Of a DNA stretch of 47,249 nucleotides, positions 7,202 through 15,091 are shown piece by piece. Under the pieces are notes generated by a model that had not been told where the DNA came from, did no database searches, and saw only the letters and a program-made list of their open reading frames with translations. The stretch is from a bacterium. Its GTDB lineage: Bacteria > Patescibacteriota > Minisyncoccia > Moranbacterales > UBA2206. Positions within the stretch are counted from its first letter, which is position 1. Every line of letters starts with the position of its first letter. The stretch spans positions 1-47,249 of the forward strand of contig JAJYBE010000001.1 of the NCBI GenBank assembly GCA_021779205.1, written 5' to 3'. The position numbers were made by a program, and so were the translations under genes.

Positions 7202-7878
7202 ACTGCATTTTCTTCCATCCCCGTCTCATAAAAAAGCTTGTGATCTGCACGAAACAAGTGCCTACCGATACGATAAAGACTGTGCGTGATAAAGAAAGCG
7301 GCGACAACATCAATTGAATAATGCAAATGCCCGAGAATCATACTTGCGCCAAATAGGAACGATCCAAATAAAAAAACATAGCGCAAAACTTTATTTTCCC
7401 AAAAAATTAGCGCCAATAAAAAGGGCATGCCGGTGTGGCCAGAAAAAAACATATCATTACCCGAAGCAATTCCGGACAAAATATCGTGCTTGCTGAGATA
7501 AGAATGATTTGGAATCGGACCTAAATGCGTAAGAGAAATAAAAATGGAACGAATAAAAATAAAAAAAGCGATATTTTTGAGCACATAAGGAATTCTTTGC
7601 GGTTTAACGAGCAACAAAACGATTACCAGCCAAATAAAAACCCAAGCCACCTCATTGACAATAAAATTCACATTTGCTATCGGCAAATTATCCAGAAGGA
7701 TATCCGTAACATGATTGCCGGCGCTTCTGTCAACATAGATTGAGGTATAGTGATTAATCATGATACTGCCGGAGAAAAAAAGGAGTCCAAACATGATAGA
7801 CTCCAAAACCTCCCTTTGTTTCCAGAAATGATTATTTCCTAGAAATATTTTTTTCAAATTGAGTATCAAGTTTTTCAT
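7198..7878 (-). CDS. PAP2-like (sphingomyelin-synthase-like) membrane phosphatase
   Basis: 226 residues with about six transmembrane helices. The catalytic pattern FFSGHTGMPFLLAL followed by GHLHYSIDVVAAFF gives the two histidines and the aspartate of the PAP2_C/sphingomyelin-synthase-like family. These enzymes move or remove phosphate-linked head groups on lipids at the membrane. The genes before it encode a GT2 and a GT4 with 4-base overlaps. This suggests processing of a lipid-linked glycan or glycolipid, but the substrate cannot be read from sequence. Confidence 0.78.
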   Translation of the reverse strand: MKNLILNLKKIFLGNNHFWKQREVLESIMFGLLFFSGSIMINHYTSIYVDRSAGNHVTDILLDNLPIANVNFIVNEVAWVFIWLVIVLLLVKPQRIPYVLKNIAFFIFIRSIFISLTHLGPIPNHSYLSKHDILSGIASGNDMFFSGHTGMPFLLALIFWENKVLRYVFLFGSFLFGASMILGHLHYSIDVVAAFFITHSLYRIGRHLFRADHKLFYETGMEENAV

Positions 7879-8609
7879 CTTATATCTTTATATTTTTTAG
7901 AAAAAGGCTTACGAAAGATAATCACCCAAAAATGATTAATAACATATTTGGCGGCCGTAGAAACAAGCCCCTCTCCAGAAAATCTTCTCGCCGAGGTGCG
8001 CATGGGAAAGAGAAAGGAAAACTTGACTTGACCCATTTTTTGAATTCTTTTCGCCACGTCTGTATCCTCGCCGTAAAAACCAATACGCACATCAAACCCG
8101 CCGATTTTTTCGAGAGCAGAACGCCTAAGTACGAAATTACCACCCTGAAGCATTGCGCCCTTTTGAAGAATATAGTGATTAAAGAGATGACCGGCATAAC
8201 CTACTAGATAATACGACCAAACCATAAAATTGACCCACGACGATCTGTCATAATAAATATATGGGCCACTCAGCGCGACCAGCTTTTTGTTTTTGGAAAA
8301 TTCCAAAAGCGCTCTCTCGATCCAACCAGGCGCTAGAATGCTATCCGCGTCAATATTGGCAATAATTTCTCCCGAGGAGACCAAAAAACCAGCTTGACGC
8401 GCTTGCGAAAGACCCTTTCGCAATTCGTCCACAAGCAAGACGCCCGGGCGAGCCAGAATGACCTCTCTTGTACCATCCGTACTAGCATTATTCACTGCAA
8501 TCACTTCAGCATCAACTTTGCTGCGGTTTATTTCGCGAAAAATTGAGTCTAAGCATTTTCCAATATACTTCTCTTCATTATAGGCCGGAACGACAAAGCT
8601 AATTTTCAT
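7875..8609 (-). CDS. glycosyltransferase family 2
   Basis: 244 residues with a GT-A fold. ISFVVPAYNEEKYIGKCLDS is the nucleotide-sugar opening, with NNASTDGT, then NIDADSIL (DxD-like) and the GGNFVLRRSALEKIGGF...GEDTDVAKRI acceptor and ED motifs. One hydrophobic stretch near the C-terminus may touch the membrane. It overlaps its neighbours by 4 bases on both sides, so it belongs to a tightly coupled GT4-GT2-PAP2 operon for envelope glycan or glycolipid synthesis. The donor sugar is unknown. Confidence 0.9.
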   Translation of the reverse strand: MKISFVVPAYNEEKYIGKCLDSIFREINRSKVDAEVIAVNNASTDGTREVILARPGVLLVDELRKGLSQARQAGFLVSSGEIIANIDADSILAPGWIERALLEFSKNKKLVALSGPYIYYDRSSWVNFMVWSYYLVGYAGHLFNHYILQKGAMLQGGNFVLRRSALEKIGGFDVRIGFYGEDTDVAKRIQKMGQVKFSFLFPMRTSARRFSGEGLVSTAAKYVINHFWVIIFRKPFSKKYKDIR

Positions 8610-9799
8610 ATTTTTGCTTTGAAATTATTAATCTCTCTTTTATAAATTTTTTCCCACAAAAGAGCGATATTTCTGTCAGATAATTTTTGCGCAAATTCCA
8701 ATGAACGCTCGGATAAACTATTTCTCAAGTTCGTATTTTCCAAAAGTAAAACAAATTTTTCTGCGAGCGCCTTTGAATCCCCTGGTTCCACAAGAATACC
8801 ACTTTCTCCAATATATTCAAAGCCCCGCGCTCTCACCCCGACAGTTGGCAATCCGCAAGCCATGGCCTGGATGAGCGTCATGCTTTGAATTTCCGAGGTG
8901 CTGGTTATGGAAAAAATGTCCGAAGCCCGATAGAGATCAGCCAGCTCGAAGTGACTGAGCGTTCCAAAAAATTTCACATTTTTCTCGAGACCCAATTCCA
9001 ACACCAATTTATTTATTTCTTCAAAATAACCGCCATGGCCTGCCATAGCTAAAGTGATGCCGGGAATTTTTTCTTTAACAAGGGCAATGGCGCGCACAAT
9101 CACATCAATATTTTTTTCTGGCGCGAATCTTCCCGCATAAACAACCACGTGTTCGTTTAATTTTAATTTTTCTTTCAACTCAGTCTTATTATGATCGACA
9201 GTCAAATTGAAAGTTTTCATATCAACCGGATTATAGACCGTCTCGTGCCGCGCCTTAAACCCATTTTTTCTCATCTCATCAAGCAATAATTTTGACGGAG
9301 AAGTTGTTAACTGGCATTTACCATAATACCAATTGACATATTTCAAACTAAAACGCTCGACCCATTCGCCTCTTATTGGCGCATATTTCACATACTGCAC
9401 AATCGCCGTATGATTAGTTCCAAGAAAAGGCACCTTAAGTATTTTTGCGGCAAGCATTGCCTCCAGCCCTACGCCAAAAAAAAGATGGGAATGAATCACA
9501 TCCGGTCTGAATTTTTTAATTGCAATCCAGCGCAAGCCAGTTGGGATAACCATCCGTCCTTGCTTGGTTGGTGTTGGATAGGAAACAGCAAAAAAGCGCG
9601 TAATTTCAATGCCATTATCCAAATCAATTTCTCGCTTGGAACCAATGCCCCCCGTTTTGAAATCTTTCTCGGAATAGCTCGGAACAAAAAAGCGAACTGT
9701 GTGACCACATTTCGCCAACTCTCGCGCGGAAGCAATGATAGAGTCGGAAATACCGCTTAATTCCGGATAGAAATTATCACAAAAAATTGCAATGCGCAT
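8606..9799 (-). CDS. glycosyltransferase family 4
   Basis: 397 residues with a GT-B fold. The N-terminal domain starts MRIAIFCDNFYPELSGISDS and holds the HSHLFFGVGLEAM and GTNHTAIVQYV acceptor loops. The C-terminal domain has VVYAGRFAPEKNIDVIVRAI, GxxGHGGYFEEI, the sugar-nucleotide motif TSTSEIQSMTLIQAMACGLP and VGVRARGFEYI. It resembles mannosyl- and glucosyltransferases that build glycolipids such as diacylglycerol glycosides. It is the first gene of the three-gene envelope operon. Confidence 0.9.
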   Translation of the reverse strand: MRIAIFCDNFYPELSGISDSIIASARELAKCGHTVRFFVPSYSEKDFKTGGIGSKREIDLDNGIEITRFFAVSYPTPTKQGRMVIPTGLRWIAIKKFRPDVIHSHLFFGVGLEAMLAAKILKVPFLGTNHTAIVQYVKYAPIRGEWVERFSLKYVNWYYGKCQLTTSPSKLLLDEMRKNGFKARHETVYNPVDMKTFNLTVDHNKTELKEKLKLNEHVVVYAGRFAPEKNIDVIVRAIALVKEKIPGITLAMAGHGGYFEEINKLVLELGLEKNVKFFGTLSHFELADLYRASDIFSITSTSEIQSMTLIQAMACGLPTVGVRARGFEYIGESGILVEPGDSKALAEKFVLLLENTNLRNSLSERSLEFAQKLSDRNIALLWEKIYKREINNFKAKI

Positions 9800-9895
9800 A
9801 TGTTTTATCGTCTTTAGGATTTAAGCATTTTAGACGCACTTATCTGGTAATCTCCAGCAAATTGCCCGCCTCTTAGCCGCTTATTGGTTTCAATT

Positions 9896-10501
9896 TTATG
9901 CCTTATCAATCTTCTTAGCAAATCTGGCTGTTAATTTTCCATAACCATAGGATACTGAAGCGAAAAAAATTAGAATTAAAATTATCGCCAGTCCGCTTAG
10001 ATTAAGATAATGATTTATTTTATCATAAGCAGCTCCAAAATAATAACCGATGAGATAGAAAAAAAGCGAAGAAGGAATAGTTAAAATAACGCACCAATTA
10101 ATATATTTCCGGAGCGGCATCTTAACCGCACCGACAATAATAAGCCCCGGGGTTGCTAAAAGTGGAACCAATTTAATGAGCGTCATCGCTTTTCCAGCAT
10201 GCCGACGAGAAAGATTTTCCAAATAAACTATCCTGTCATGGGGTAAACCAAAGTAGTGCGCATATTTATTAACTAATTTTTCTCGCCCCCAATAGCCCAG
10301 TGCATAATAGATTACATCCGGAACCAGATTGCCCAAAATGGAAAGTAAAAAAACCAACCAACCGTCAAAATAGCCCAGGGCCACAGCAAAAGCAGCTGCA
10401 GCCGTAATCACCGGTCCCTCAATCAGCATTATCACAAACATCAAAAAATATCCATGCTGGATAATCCAAATAAAAGCACTTGAAAAGTTTGAGAAATCCA
10501 T
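9896..10501 (-). CDS. DedA family membrane protein (first of two)
   Basis: 201 residues of the SNARE-associated/DedA family. Key parts are the re-entrant region LIEGPVITAAAAFAVALGYF, the GNLVPDVIYYALGYWGREKL segment with the conserved acidic residue, and the KLVPLLATPGLIIVGAVKMP helix with the usual F/R...P..AG logic, though the arginine is replaced by lysine. Family members act in undecaprenyl-phosphate or phospholipid recycling. The second copy at 17.7-18.3 kb also sits near glycosyltransferase genes, which supports a lipid-carrier role. Confidence 0.87.
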   Translation of the reverse strand: MDFSNFSSAFIWIIQHGYFLMFVIMLIEGPVITAAAAFAVALGYFDGWLVFLLSILGNLVPDVIYYALGYWGREKLVNKYAHYFGLPHDRIVYLENLSRRHAGKAMTLIKLVPLLATPGLIIVGAVKMPLRKYINWCVILTIPSSLFFYLIGYYFGAAYDKINHYLNLSGLAIILILIFFASVSYGYGKLTARFAKKIDKA

Positions 10502-10536
10502 GATTTTATTTAATTAAACCATTTTTTCCATTATCC

Positions 10537-10610
10537 TGGTCGGGGTGCGGAGAATCGAACTCCGACTACAAGACCCCCAGCCTTGCGTACTGCCACTATA
10601 CTACACCCCG
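10537..10610 (-). tRNA. tRNA-Pro (GGG)
   Basis: The cloverleaf has a CGGGGTG acceptor, an anticodon loop CTGGGGG giving anticodon GGG, and the T-loop GTTCGATTC. It is the only tRNA in the window with an encoded 3' CCA (10537-10539). Confidence 0.92.
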
Positions 10611-10643
10611 ATTAACTAATTTGGAAATATGGTTTAATGAAGG

Positions 10644-10730
10644 CGGAGAGAGTGAGATTCGAACTCACGGTACCTTTAACAGTACGACAGTTTTCAAGAC
10701 TGTTGCCTTAAACCACTCGGCCATCTCTCC
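10644..10730 (-). tRNA. tRNA-Ser (TGA)
   Basis: A class II tRNA with acceptor GGAGAGA, anticodon stem ACAGT/ACTGT around CTTGAAA giving TGA, a long variable arm, and T-loop GTTCGAATC. CCA is not encoded. Confidence 0.93.
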
Positions 10731-10739
10731 AAATATTTT

Positions 10740-10972
10740 CTAAAAATGCTTCTCAGTAAAAGCACGTCCGGATCCTGATTTTAAATATTTTTCAAATTCA
10801 AATGCTTTGTATTTGTCAGAAAAAGCAAAATAACACATCAACTCTATGGGCAATAAATCTTTGGTGGCCGGAACATATCCGCAATTATGCCTTTTTATTC
10901 GTTCTTTTAAATCAGAGGCGCAACCAATATAGGGTTTTCATTTTTACATTTTAAAATATAAACGTAATGCAT
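10740..10972 (-). pseudogene. GIY-YIG domain gene broken by a frameshift
   Basis: From ATG at 10972 the minus strand reads MHYVYILKCKNEN, then needs a shift at an AACCCTA run near 10933-10938 to continue. The second part reads PYIGCASDLKERIKRHNCGY, VPATKDLLPIELMCYFAFSD, KYKAFEFEKYLKSGSGRAFTEKHF and stop. Joined, this is a typical small GIY-YIG nuclease (VYILK...YIG...DL..R...H, and AFEFEKYLKSGSGRAF). Unshifted translation stops after 21 codons. It lies between two tRNA-Ser genes. Confidence 0.8.
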
Positions 10973-10977
10973 AGTGG

Positions 10978-11043
10978 GCGAAACCCGCCTTCGCGTGCTC
11001 CCGGCGGACTTTGTCCGCCGTAGCCCGCTTCGGCGGGCGAAGG
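10978..11043. repeat. GC-rich palindrome cluster between tRNA-Ser and the GIY-YIG pseudogene
   Basis: The stretch contains GGCGGACTTTGTCCGCC and CCCGCTTCGGCGGG hairpins plus a CGCCTTCGCG half-palindrome. It is far more GC-rich than its surroundings. The style matches palindromes found next to the other GIY-YIG gene and inside tgt and the GT4 gene. Confidence 0.7.
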
Positions 11044-11130
11044 CGGAGAGGGAGGGATTTGAACCCTCGAAGGGTTTTACCCCTTGCCACGTTAGCAGTG
11101 TGGTGCTTTCAGCCACTCAGCCACCTCTCC
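11044..11130 (-). tRNA. tRNA-Ser (GCT)
   Basis: A class II tRNA with acceptor GGAGAGG, anticodon loop CTGCTAA giving GCT, a long variable arm, and T-loop GTTCAAATC. CCA is not encoded. The 3' flank shares GAAGGCGGAGAG with the other tRNA-Ser on the plus strand. Confidence 0.92.
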
Positions 11131-11155
11131 ATATATCATAAATCCTAACTTTTAA

Positions 11156-11184
11156 ATACTACCAGCTGGCTCACTAAATGTAAA
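11156..11184 (-). promoter_or_regulatory. promoter for the tRNA-Ser/tRNA-Ser/tRNA-Pro group
   Basis: On the minus strand TTTACA (11184-11179) and TAGTAT (11161-11156) have 17-base spacing, about 25 bases before tRNA-Ser(GCT). Confidence 0.45.
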
Positions 11185-11259
11185 GGTGGGGCATTGCCTC
11201 GTCTCTATTTAATATGCTAACATAAAATAAATTCAATCCAACAACCTAAAGACACAAAA

Positions 11260-11847
11260 ATGTATATTAAAAATTACAAACAACCCGCCCAAAAAGATGC
11301 TAGGTTGTTTTTGGAAAAAAATCGGGAAGATCAAGAGATGATGCTCCCTGCTCCAGAAAACGAGAAACTTATTGAGCAAAATTCCAAAGATTCACTCATG
11401 CATTGGAGCGCGCCGGAATTTGAAATGTTTGAACAAAATAAAAAGCGCCTTTCTTACGCCACACTTATTCTCTTAGCAATCATCATCTATGCCACTTTCA
11501 CCAATAACCCAATCATGGCTATCGTCTTTGTGCTGATTGGGATTGTTGCTTATATGTATATGGGCAAAGAACCTCGTATTTTAAATTTCCAAATAGTACC
11601 GGAAGGAATGATAGCTGGCAACGAGCTGTATGCATTTGAAAATATTCGTTCTTTTTGGATTTTTTACGAACCATCATATAAAAAAGTAATCAGTCTGCAC
11701 ACAAGAAGCTACCTCACACCTTTTGTCCACATTCCCATTGAAAATGAAGACCCTGTGAAAATACGCCGAATATTGCTCAAATTTATCCCGGAGGTAAAGC
11801 AAGGGAATAATCTGGTGGAAATCTTGGAAAGATTTTTGGGAATATGA
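11260..11847 (+). CDS. conserved membrane protein, DUF5673-like
   Basis: 195 residues. A charged N-terminus is followed by two adjacent transmembrane helices (about 67-82 and 85-103, LSYATLILLAIIIYA and IMAIVFVLIGIVAYMYM). A C-terminal beta-rich domain of about 90 residues follows (ILNFQIVPEGMIAGNELYAF, then ENIRSFWIFYEP). The arrangement of paired helices plus a PH-like domain resembles DUF5673 or YcxB-like proteins common in this group. No catalytic motif is seen and the function is unknown. It is monocistronic, facing a tRNA group on one side and followed by tRNA-Arg on the other. Confidence 0.65.
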   Translation: MYIKNYKQPAQKDARLFLEKNREDQEMMLPAPENEKLIEQNSKDSLMHWSAPEFEMFEQNKKRLSYATLILLAIIIYATFTNNPIMAIVFVLIGIVAYMYMGKEPRILNFQIVPEGMIAGNELYAFENIRSFWIFYEPSYKKVISLHTRSYLTPFVHIPIENEDPVKIRRILLKFIPEVKQGNNLVEILERFLGI

Positions 11848-11853
11848 AAAACT

Positions 11854-11882
11854 TTGCTTTTTTCTTTTTTATGTGCTAAAAA
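11854..11882 (+). promoter_or_regulatory. possible promoter for tRNA-Arg(GCG)
   Basis: TTGCTT (11854-11859) and TAAAAA (11877-11882) are 17 bases apart, 27 bases before the tRNA. The -10 is weak and the region is T-rich. Confidence 0.35.
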
Positions 11883-11909
11883 GCATAGGTTGTTACTTTC
11901 TCCAGTTAT

Positions 11910-11982
11910 GCGCTTATAGCTCAGTGGATAGAGCGTCTGGTTGCGGTCCAGAAGGTCGCAGGTTCGATTCCTGCTAAGCGCA
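11910..11982 (+). tRNA. tRNA-Arg (GCG)
   Basis: Acceptor GCGCTTA/TAAGCGC, anticodon stem TCTGG/CCAGA around TTGCGGT giving GCG, and T-loop GTTCGATTC. CCA is not encoded. Reading CGN codons with GCG rather than the usual ACG anticodon is notable. Confidence 0.92.
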
Positions 11983-12022
11983 CATGTGTCATAAAAACTT
12001 TTAAAGAGAAGATGGCAGGTTC

Positions 12023-12042
12023 CCTGCCGGCAGGCAGGGATT
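12023..12042. repeat. CCTGCCGGCAGG palindrome before recG
   Basis: TCCCTGCC followed by GGCAGGCAGGGA forms a strong hairpin in the short gap between tRNA-Arg and recG. It lacks a T-tract, so it is probably a repeat rather than a terminator. Confidence 0.55.
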
Positions 12043-12057
12043 CAAGCTAGCGCACAA

Positions 12058-14277
12058 ATGAATACTCTTCTCAAAAACATTCCCAAAATTACTCCGAAAT
12101 ATGTCAAAACTTTGGAAAAATTGGGACTATTCACTATCCAAGATTTTTTGTTCTATCTCCCCCGTCGTTATGACGACTTTTCAAAGACCGTCGCGCTTTC
12201 CGAAGAATATCTCAACTCTGTCATAACTGTCTGCGCCATCGTGACCAAGGTAAAGTTAAACCGCATTTTTCGACGCAAATTGACGATTGCAGAAGTAATC
12301 TTTGAAGATGAAAACCAAACGCCCTTGAAAGCCGTCTGGTTCAATCAACCTTTCATTCTCGAATCAATGCCCATCGGCACCGAAGTTCGCTTGTCTGGAA
12401 AGCTAAAATTAAAAGGCAAATATTTCACACTTTCTAATCCCGCTTGGGAACGTGCCAGCCGCGAAAAAACCAATACTGGGCAACTCGTACCGGTCTACTC
12501 GGAAACACCCGGCATCACCTCAAAATGGATCCGCTGGCAGATGAAAACTTTCTTGGAGAAAAACCAAAATTTGGAAGATTTTGTTCCAGAAGAATTACGT
12601 AAAAAATTGCATCTCTATTCTCTGACCTCGGCGCTCCGCCAATTGCACTTTCCGGAAAATGAGGAGAAACTGCTCATCGCCAAGAAAACTTTCGCTTTTC
12701 GTGAAATGTTTTTGATGCAGCTGAAAACCTTGCAGATGAAAAACGTCTGGGAAGCGCAAAGTGCTCCAAGTCTTCGGTTCGATGAAGAATTGATTGAAAA
12801 ATTTATCGAAAATTTACCTTTCCAATTGACCGGTGCGCAACACAAGGCTTCGATTGAGATTCTCAAAGATTTGGAAAAAACTTGTCCCATGAATCGCCTG
12901 CTTAATGGAGACGTGGGCACTGGAAAAACGGTCGTCGCGGCCATTTCCGCGCTGAGCGTACTTTCCCAAAATCAGCAAGTGGCCATTCTTGCTCCAACTG
13001 AAGTTTTGGCGTTGCAACACTTCCAATCATTTTCAAAACTTTTCAAAAATTATGATTTTAATGTTGCTTTGCTTACGAGTTCTTATAAACTAATTAACTG
13101 TTGTCATTCTGAGCGAAGCGGAGCGCAGTCGAAGAATCTGCAAGCAATTACACCAAAGCTTTCTAATAAATCACTAGCCCCGCGATTATCGTCAGCAGAT
13201 CCTTCGACTACGTCCCGAGTACAGGACTCCGCTCAGGATGACATGTCAAAAATTACGCGCGAGCAAATGATCAGTCAAATTGAAAGTGGAGAAATAAACT
13301 TAGTCATCGGCACACATGCCATTATTCAAAAAGATGTTAGTTTTAAAAATTTAGCTTTGGTCATTATCGACGAACAGCACAGATTTGGCGTCACGCAAAG
13401 ATCTGTCTTGCAACAGGAAACCATGGAATTTAAAGATGGTAAAAAAAAGACTATCCCCCACTTGCTTACAATGACTGCTACGCCAATTCCACGAACTCTA
13501 GCAATTGCATTTTTTGGCAGTCTTGATTTGTCTGTTTTAGACGAAATGCCCCGTAACCGAAAACCAATCAAAACCAAAATTGTCTTGCCGACACAAAGAG
13601 ATCAGGTCTATGCTTTTATGCGCCGTGAGATTGGTGCCGGCCGCCAAGTATTTGTCATTTTGCCCTTTGTCGAAGAATCAAAAGTGCTCACGGAAGTCAA
13701 GGCCGCCACCGAAGAGCATAAAAAATTATCTCTCATTTTTCCGGAATATTCTTTGGGACTTTTGCATGGTCGGCTCAAATCAAAAGAGAAAGAAGCGATG
13801 ATGCAAGATTTTAAGAAGAAGAAAAGTCAAATTCTCGTTTCCACTTCCGTTGTCGAAGTAGGCATTGATATTCCCAATGCGACCATTATGCTCATTGAAA
13901 ATTCCGACCGTTTCGGCCTTTCTCAACTCCACCAATTCCGCGGCCGAGTCGGTCGCGGCGCTCATCAATCCTATTGTTTTCTCTTCACTGACTCAACCAC
14001 CCAGACGTCTCTCGAACGCTTGCGCGCGCTGGAAAAAAGTAATGATGGTTTCAAACTTTCCGAAATTGATCTCCAGCTGCGCGGCCCCGGTCAACTCCTT
14101 GGCAAGGCTCAATCCGGCCTTTCGGACATTGCGATGGAAAATCTTAATAATTTAAAATTAATTAAGATTGCACGCGCGGAAGCAGAGAATATTCTAAAAA
14201 CTGATGCAAAACTAAAAAAGCATCCACTACTGGCGAAGGCCTTGGAAAAGTTTGCGAAGGCTGTGCATTTGGAGTGA
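12058..14277 (+). CDS. recG: ATP-dependent DNA helicase RecG with in-frame repeat insert
   Basis: 739 residues, a branch-migrating helicase for replication forks and Holliday junctions. An OB-fold wedge domain lies at about 60-160. Motif I is GDVGTGKT (about 283), Ia is APTEVLALQHF, II is DEQHRFG, III is MTATPIPRT, and the C-terminal helicase and TRG motifs are ILVSTSVVEVGIDIPNA, QLHQFRGRVGRG and LQLRGPGQLLGKAQSGLSDI. Between NVALLTSS and TREQMISQIE lie about 55 extra residues (about 342-399, CCHSERSGAQSKN...DPSTTSRVQDSAQDDMS). They are coded by a palindromic repeat element, and normal RecG has only a short loop there. All helicase motifs are intact, so the protein is probably active. Confidence 0.95.
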   Translation: MNTLLKNIPKITPKYVKTLEKLGLFTIQDFLFYLPRRYDDFSKTVALSEEYLNSVITVCAIVTKVKLNRIFRRKLTIAEVIFEDENQTPLKAVWFNQPFILESMPIGTEVRLSGKLKLKGKYFTLSNPAWERASREKTNTGQLVPVYSETPGITSKWIRWQMKTFLEKNQNLEDFVPEELRKKLHLYSLTSALRQLHFPENEEKLLIAKKTFAFREMFLMQLKTLQMKNVWEAQSAPSLRFDEELIEKFIENLPFQLTGAQHKASIEILKDLEKTCPMNRLLNGDVGTGKTVVAAISALSVLSQNQQVAILAPTEVLALQHFQSFSKLFKNYDFNVALLTSSYKLINCCHSERSGAQSKNLQAITPKLSNKSLAPRLSSADPSTTSRVQDSAQDDMSKITREQMISQIESGEINLVIGTHAIIQKDVSFKNLALVIIDEQHRFGVTQRSVLQQETMEFKDGKKKTIPHLLTMTATPIPRTLAIAFFGSLDLSVLDEMPRNRKPIKTKIVLPTQRDQVYAFMRREIGAGRQVFVILPFVEESKVLTEVKAATEEHKKLSLIFPEYSLGLLHGRLKSKEKEAMMQDFKKKKSQILVSTSVVEVGIDIPNATIMLIENSDRFGLSQLHQFRGRVGRGAHQSYCFLFTDSTTQTSLERLRALEKSNDGFKLSEIDLQLRGPGQLLGKAQSGLSDIAMENLNNLKLIKIARAEAENILKTDAKLKKHPLLAKALEKFAKAVHLE
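13103..13246. repeat. MITE-like inverted-repeat element inside recG
   Basis: The left end (13103-13140) begins GTCATTCTGAGCGAAGC and runs to GAAGAATCTG. The right end (about 13194-13245) reads GCAGATCCTTCGACTA and ends CGCTCAGGATGACA, a diverged reverse complement. About 50 unrelated bases lie between. The element is read through in frame. Similar CHSERS-coding repeats are widespread in bacterial genomes. Confidence 0.8.
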
Positions 14278-14279
14278 GT

Positions 14280-14308
14280 TTGACTTTTGGGCTGAATTGT
14301 GCTACAAT
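14280..14308 (+). promoter_or_regulatory. strong promoter for the G7-split membrane gene
   Basis: TTGACT (14280-14285), 17 bases, TACAAT (14303-14308), starting just after the recG stop. Confidence 0.7.
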
Positions 14309-14368
14309 TAAACCATCGTAGTCTTAACAATAGAACAGTTTTAAAAACCCATACCAAGGAGGTAGAAG

Positions 14369-15012
14369 ATGGAATTTTCGGTTATCGCGCTGGTTTTGAC
14401 AATAGCAGTGGTCGCTTTAGAGGGGTGCGTCTCTTACATCAATGGAACGTTCTCCTCAAGGCAGTGGAGACACGCAAACCTTTCCTTTTTAAAACACTGG
14501 GGGGGTCAGTCGGTGACATGTTTATTTTTCCAATCATTAACGCCATCATTACACCTTGTCTTCTTCATTTTGATCTTTGGTATATGCCAGGATTTCTTGT
14601 ATCCCTCATGATTACACTGAGATGTCACAAGGCATGGTGGCCAGATCCTTTTGACAAAAACGCGCAAGGGTTCATTCTAATGAATAACCCGCCTCTATTT
14701 CCAACCCCGCATTGCTACTCAAAAAATTATTGGTATCTTGCAGTAACTCCCGCAGGCTGGATTCATGTTTTCTTTATGACCTGCCAAATCACTATTTTGG
14801 GAGGGTACCTTTTCACGCCGATGCCAAGATCTGTAATTAATATTGTCTCATTATTACTGGCAGTGTTTTTACCACTAGGAGTGATTGAGCCTGGCATCGT
14901 TCAATCAGGAGGAATCAAAAAGTTAACTATCCGAAAATATGTTAAAATTAGTGGAATCTTCATTGCGCTAATAGAGACAGTTTTCGTGATTAGACTCATC
15001 AAGTTGAACTAA
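14369..15012 (+). CDS. unknown integral membrane protein, reading frame split at a G7 run
   Basis: The ATG at 14369 follows a near-perfect Shine-Dalgarno (AAGGAGGT, 14356-14363), the strongest in the window. Its frame codes an N-terminal helix (MEFSVIALVLTIAVVALEGC) through LSFLKHWGG. At the G run 14499-14505 the frame must move by -1 to continue as SVGDMFIFPIINAIITPCLL and on to a stop at 15012. Joined, this gives about 214 residues with five or six hydrophobic helices and conserved-looking W/P/H motifs (KAWWPDPF, TPAGWIHVFF). Unshifted translation ends at 14611. The second part in its own frame has no good start. Promoter, ribosome site and terminator are all intact. I do not recognise the family. 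Programmed slippage, phase variation, a broken gene or an assembly error are all possible. Confidence 0.6.
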
Positions 15013-15045
15013 AAGTTTATCGTTCTATAAATTGAACGGTCACGC

Positions 15046-15089
15046 ACCCGGACGTAAAGTTATTACGTCGTGGGTACTTTGTTTTATTT
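15046..15089 (+). terminator. terminator of the G7-split membrane gene
   Basis: ACCC-G-GACGTAA pairs with TTACGTC-GT-GGGT around a five-base loop, followed by a T-rich tail (TTTGTTTTATTT). Confidence 0.7.
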
Positions 15090-15091
15090 AT

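Noticed and set aside
12023..12042. The palindrome before recG as a tRNA terminator.
   Set aside because: No T-run follows on the plus strand; it matches the style of other repeats.
14299..14368. Using the ATG at 14299 as the start of the membrane gene.
   Set aside because: It lies within the promoter -10 region, has no ribosome site and gives a polar N-terminus unlike a membrane protein; the Shine-Dalgarno points to 14369.
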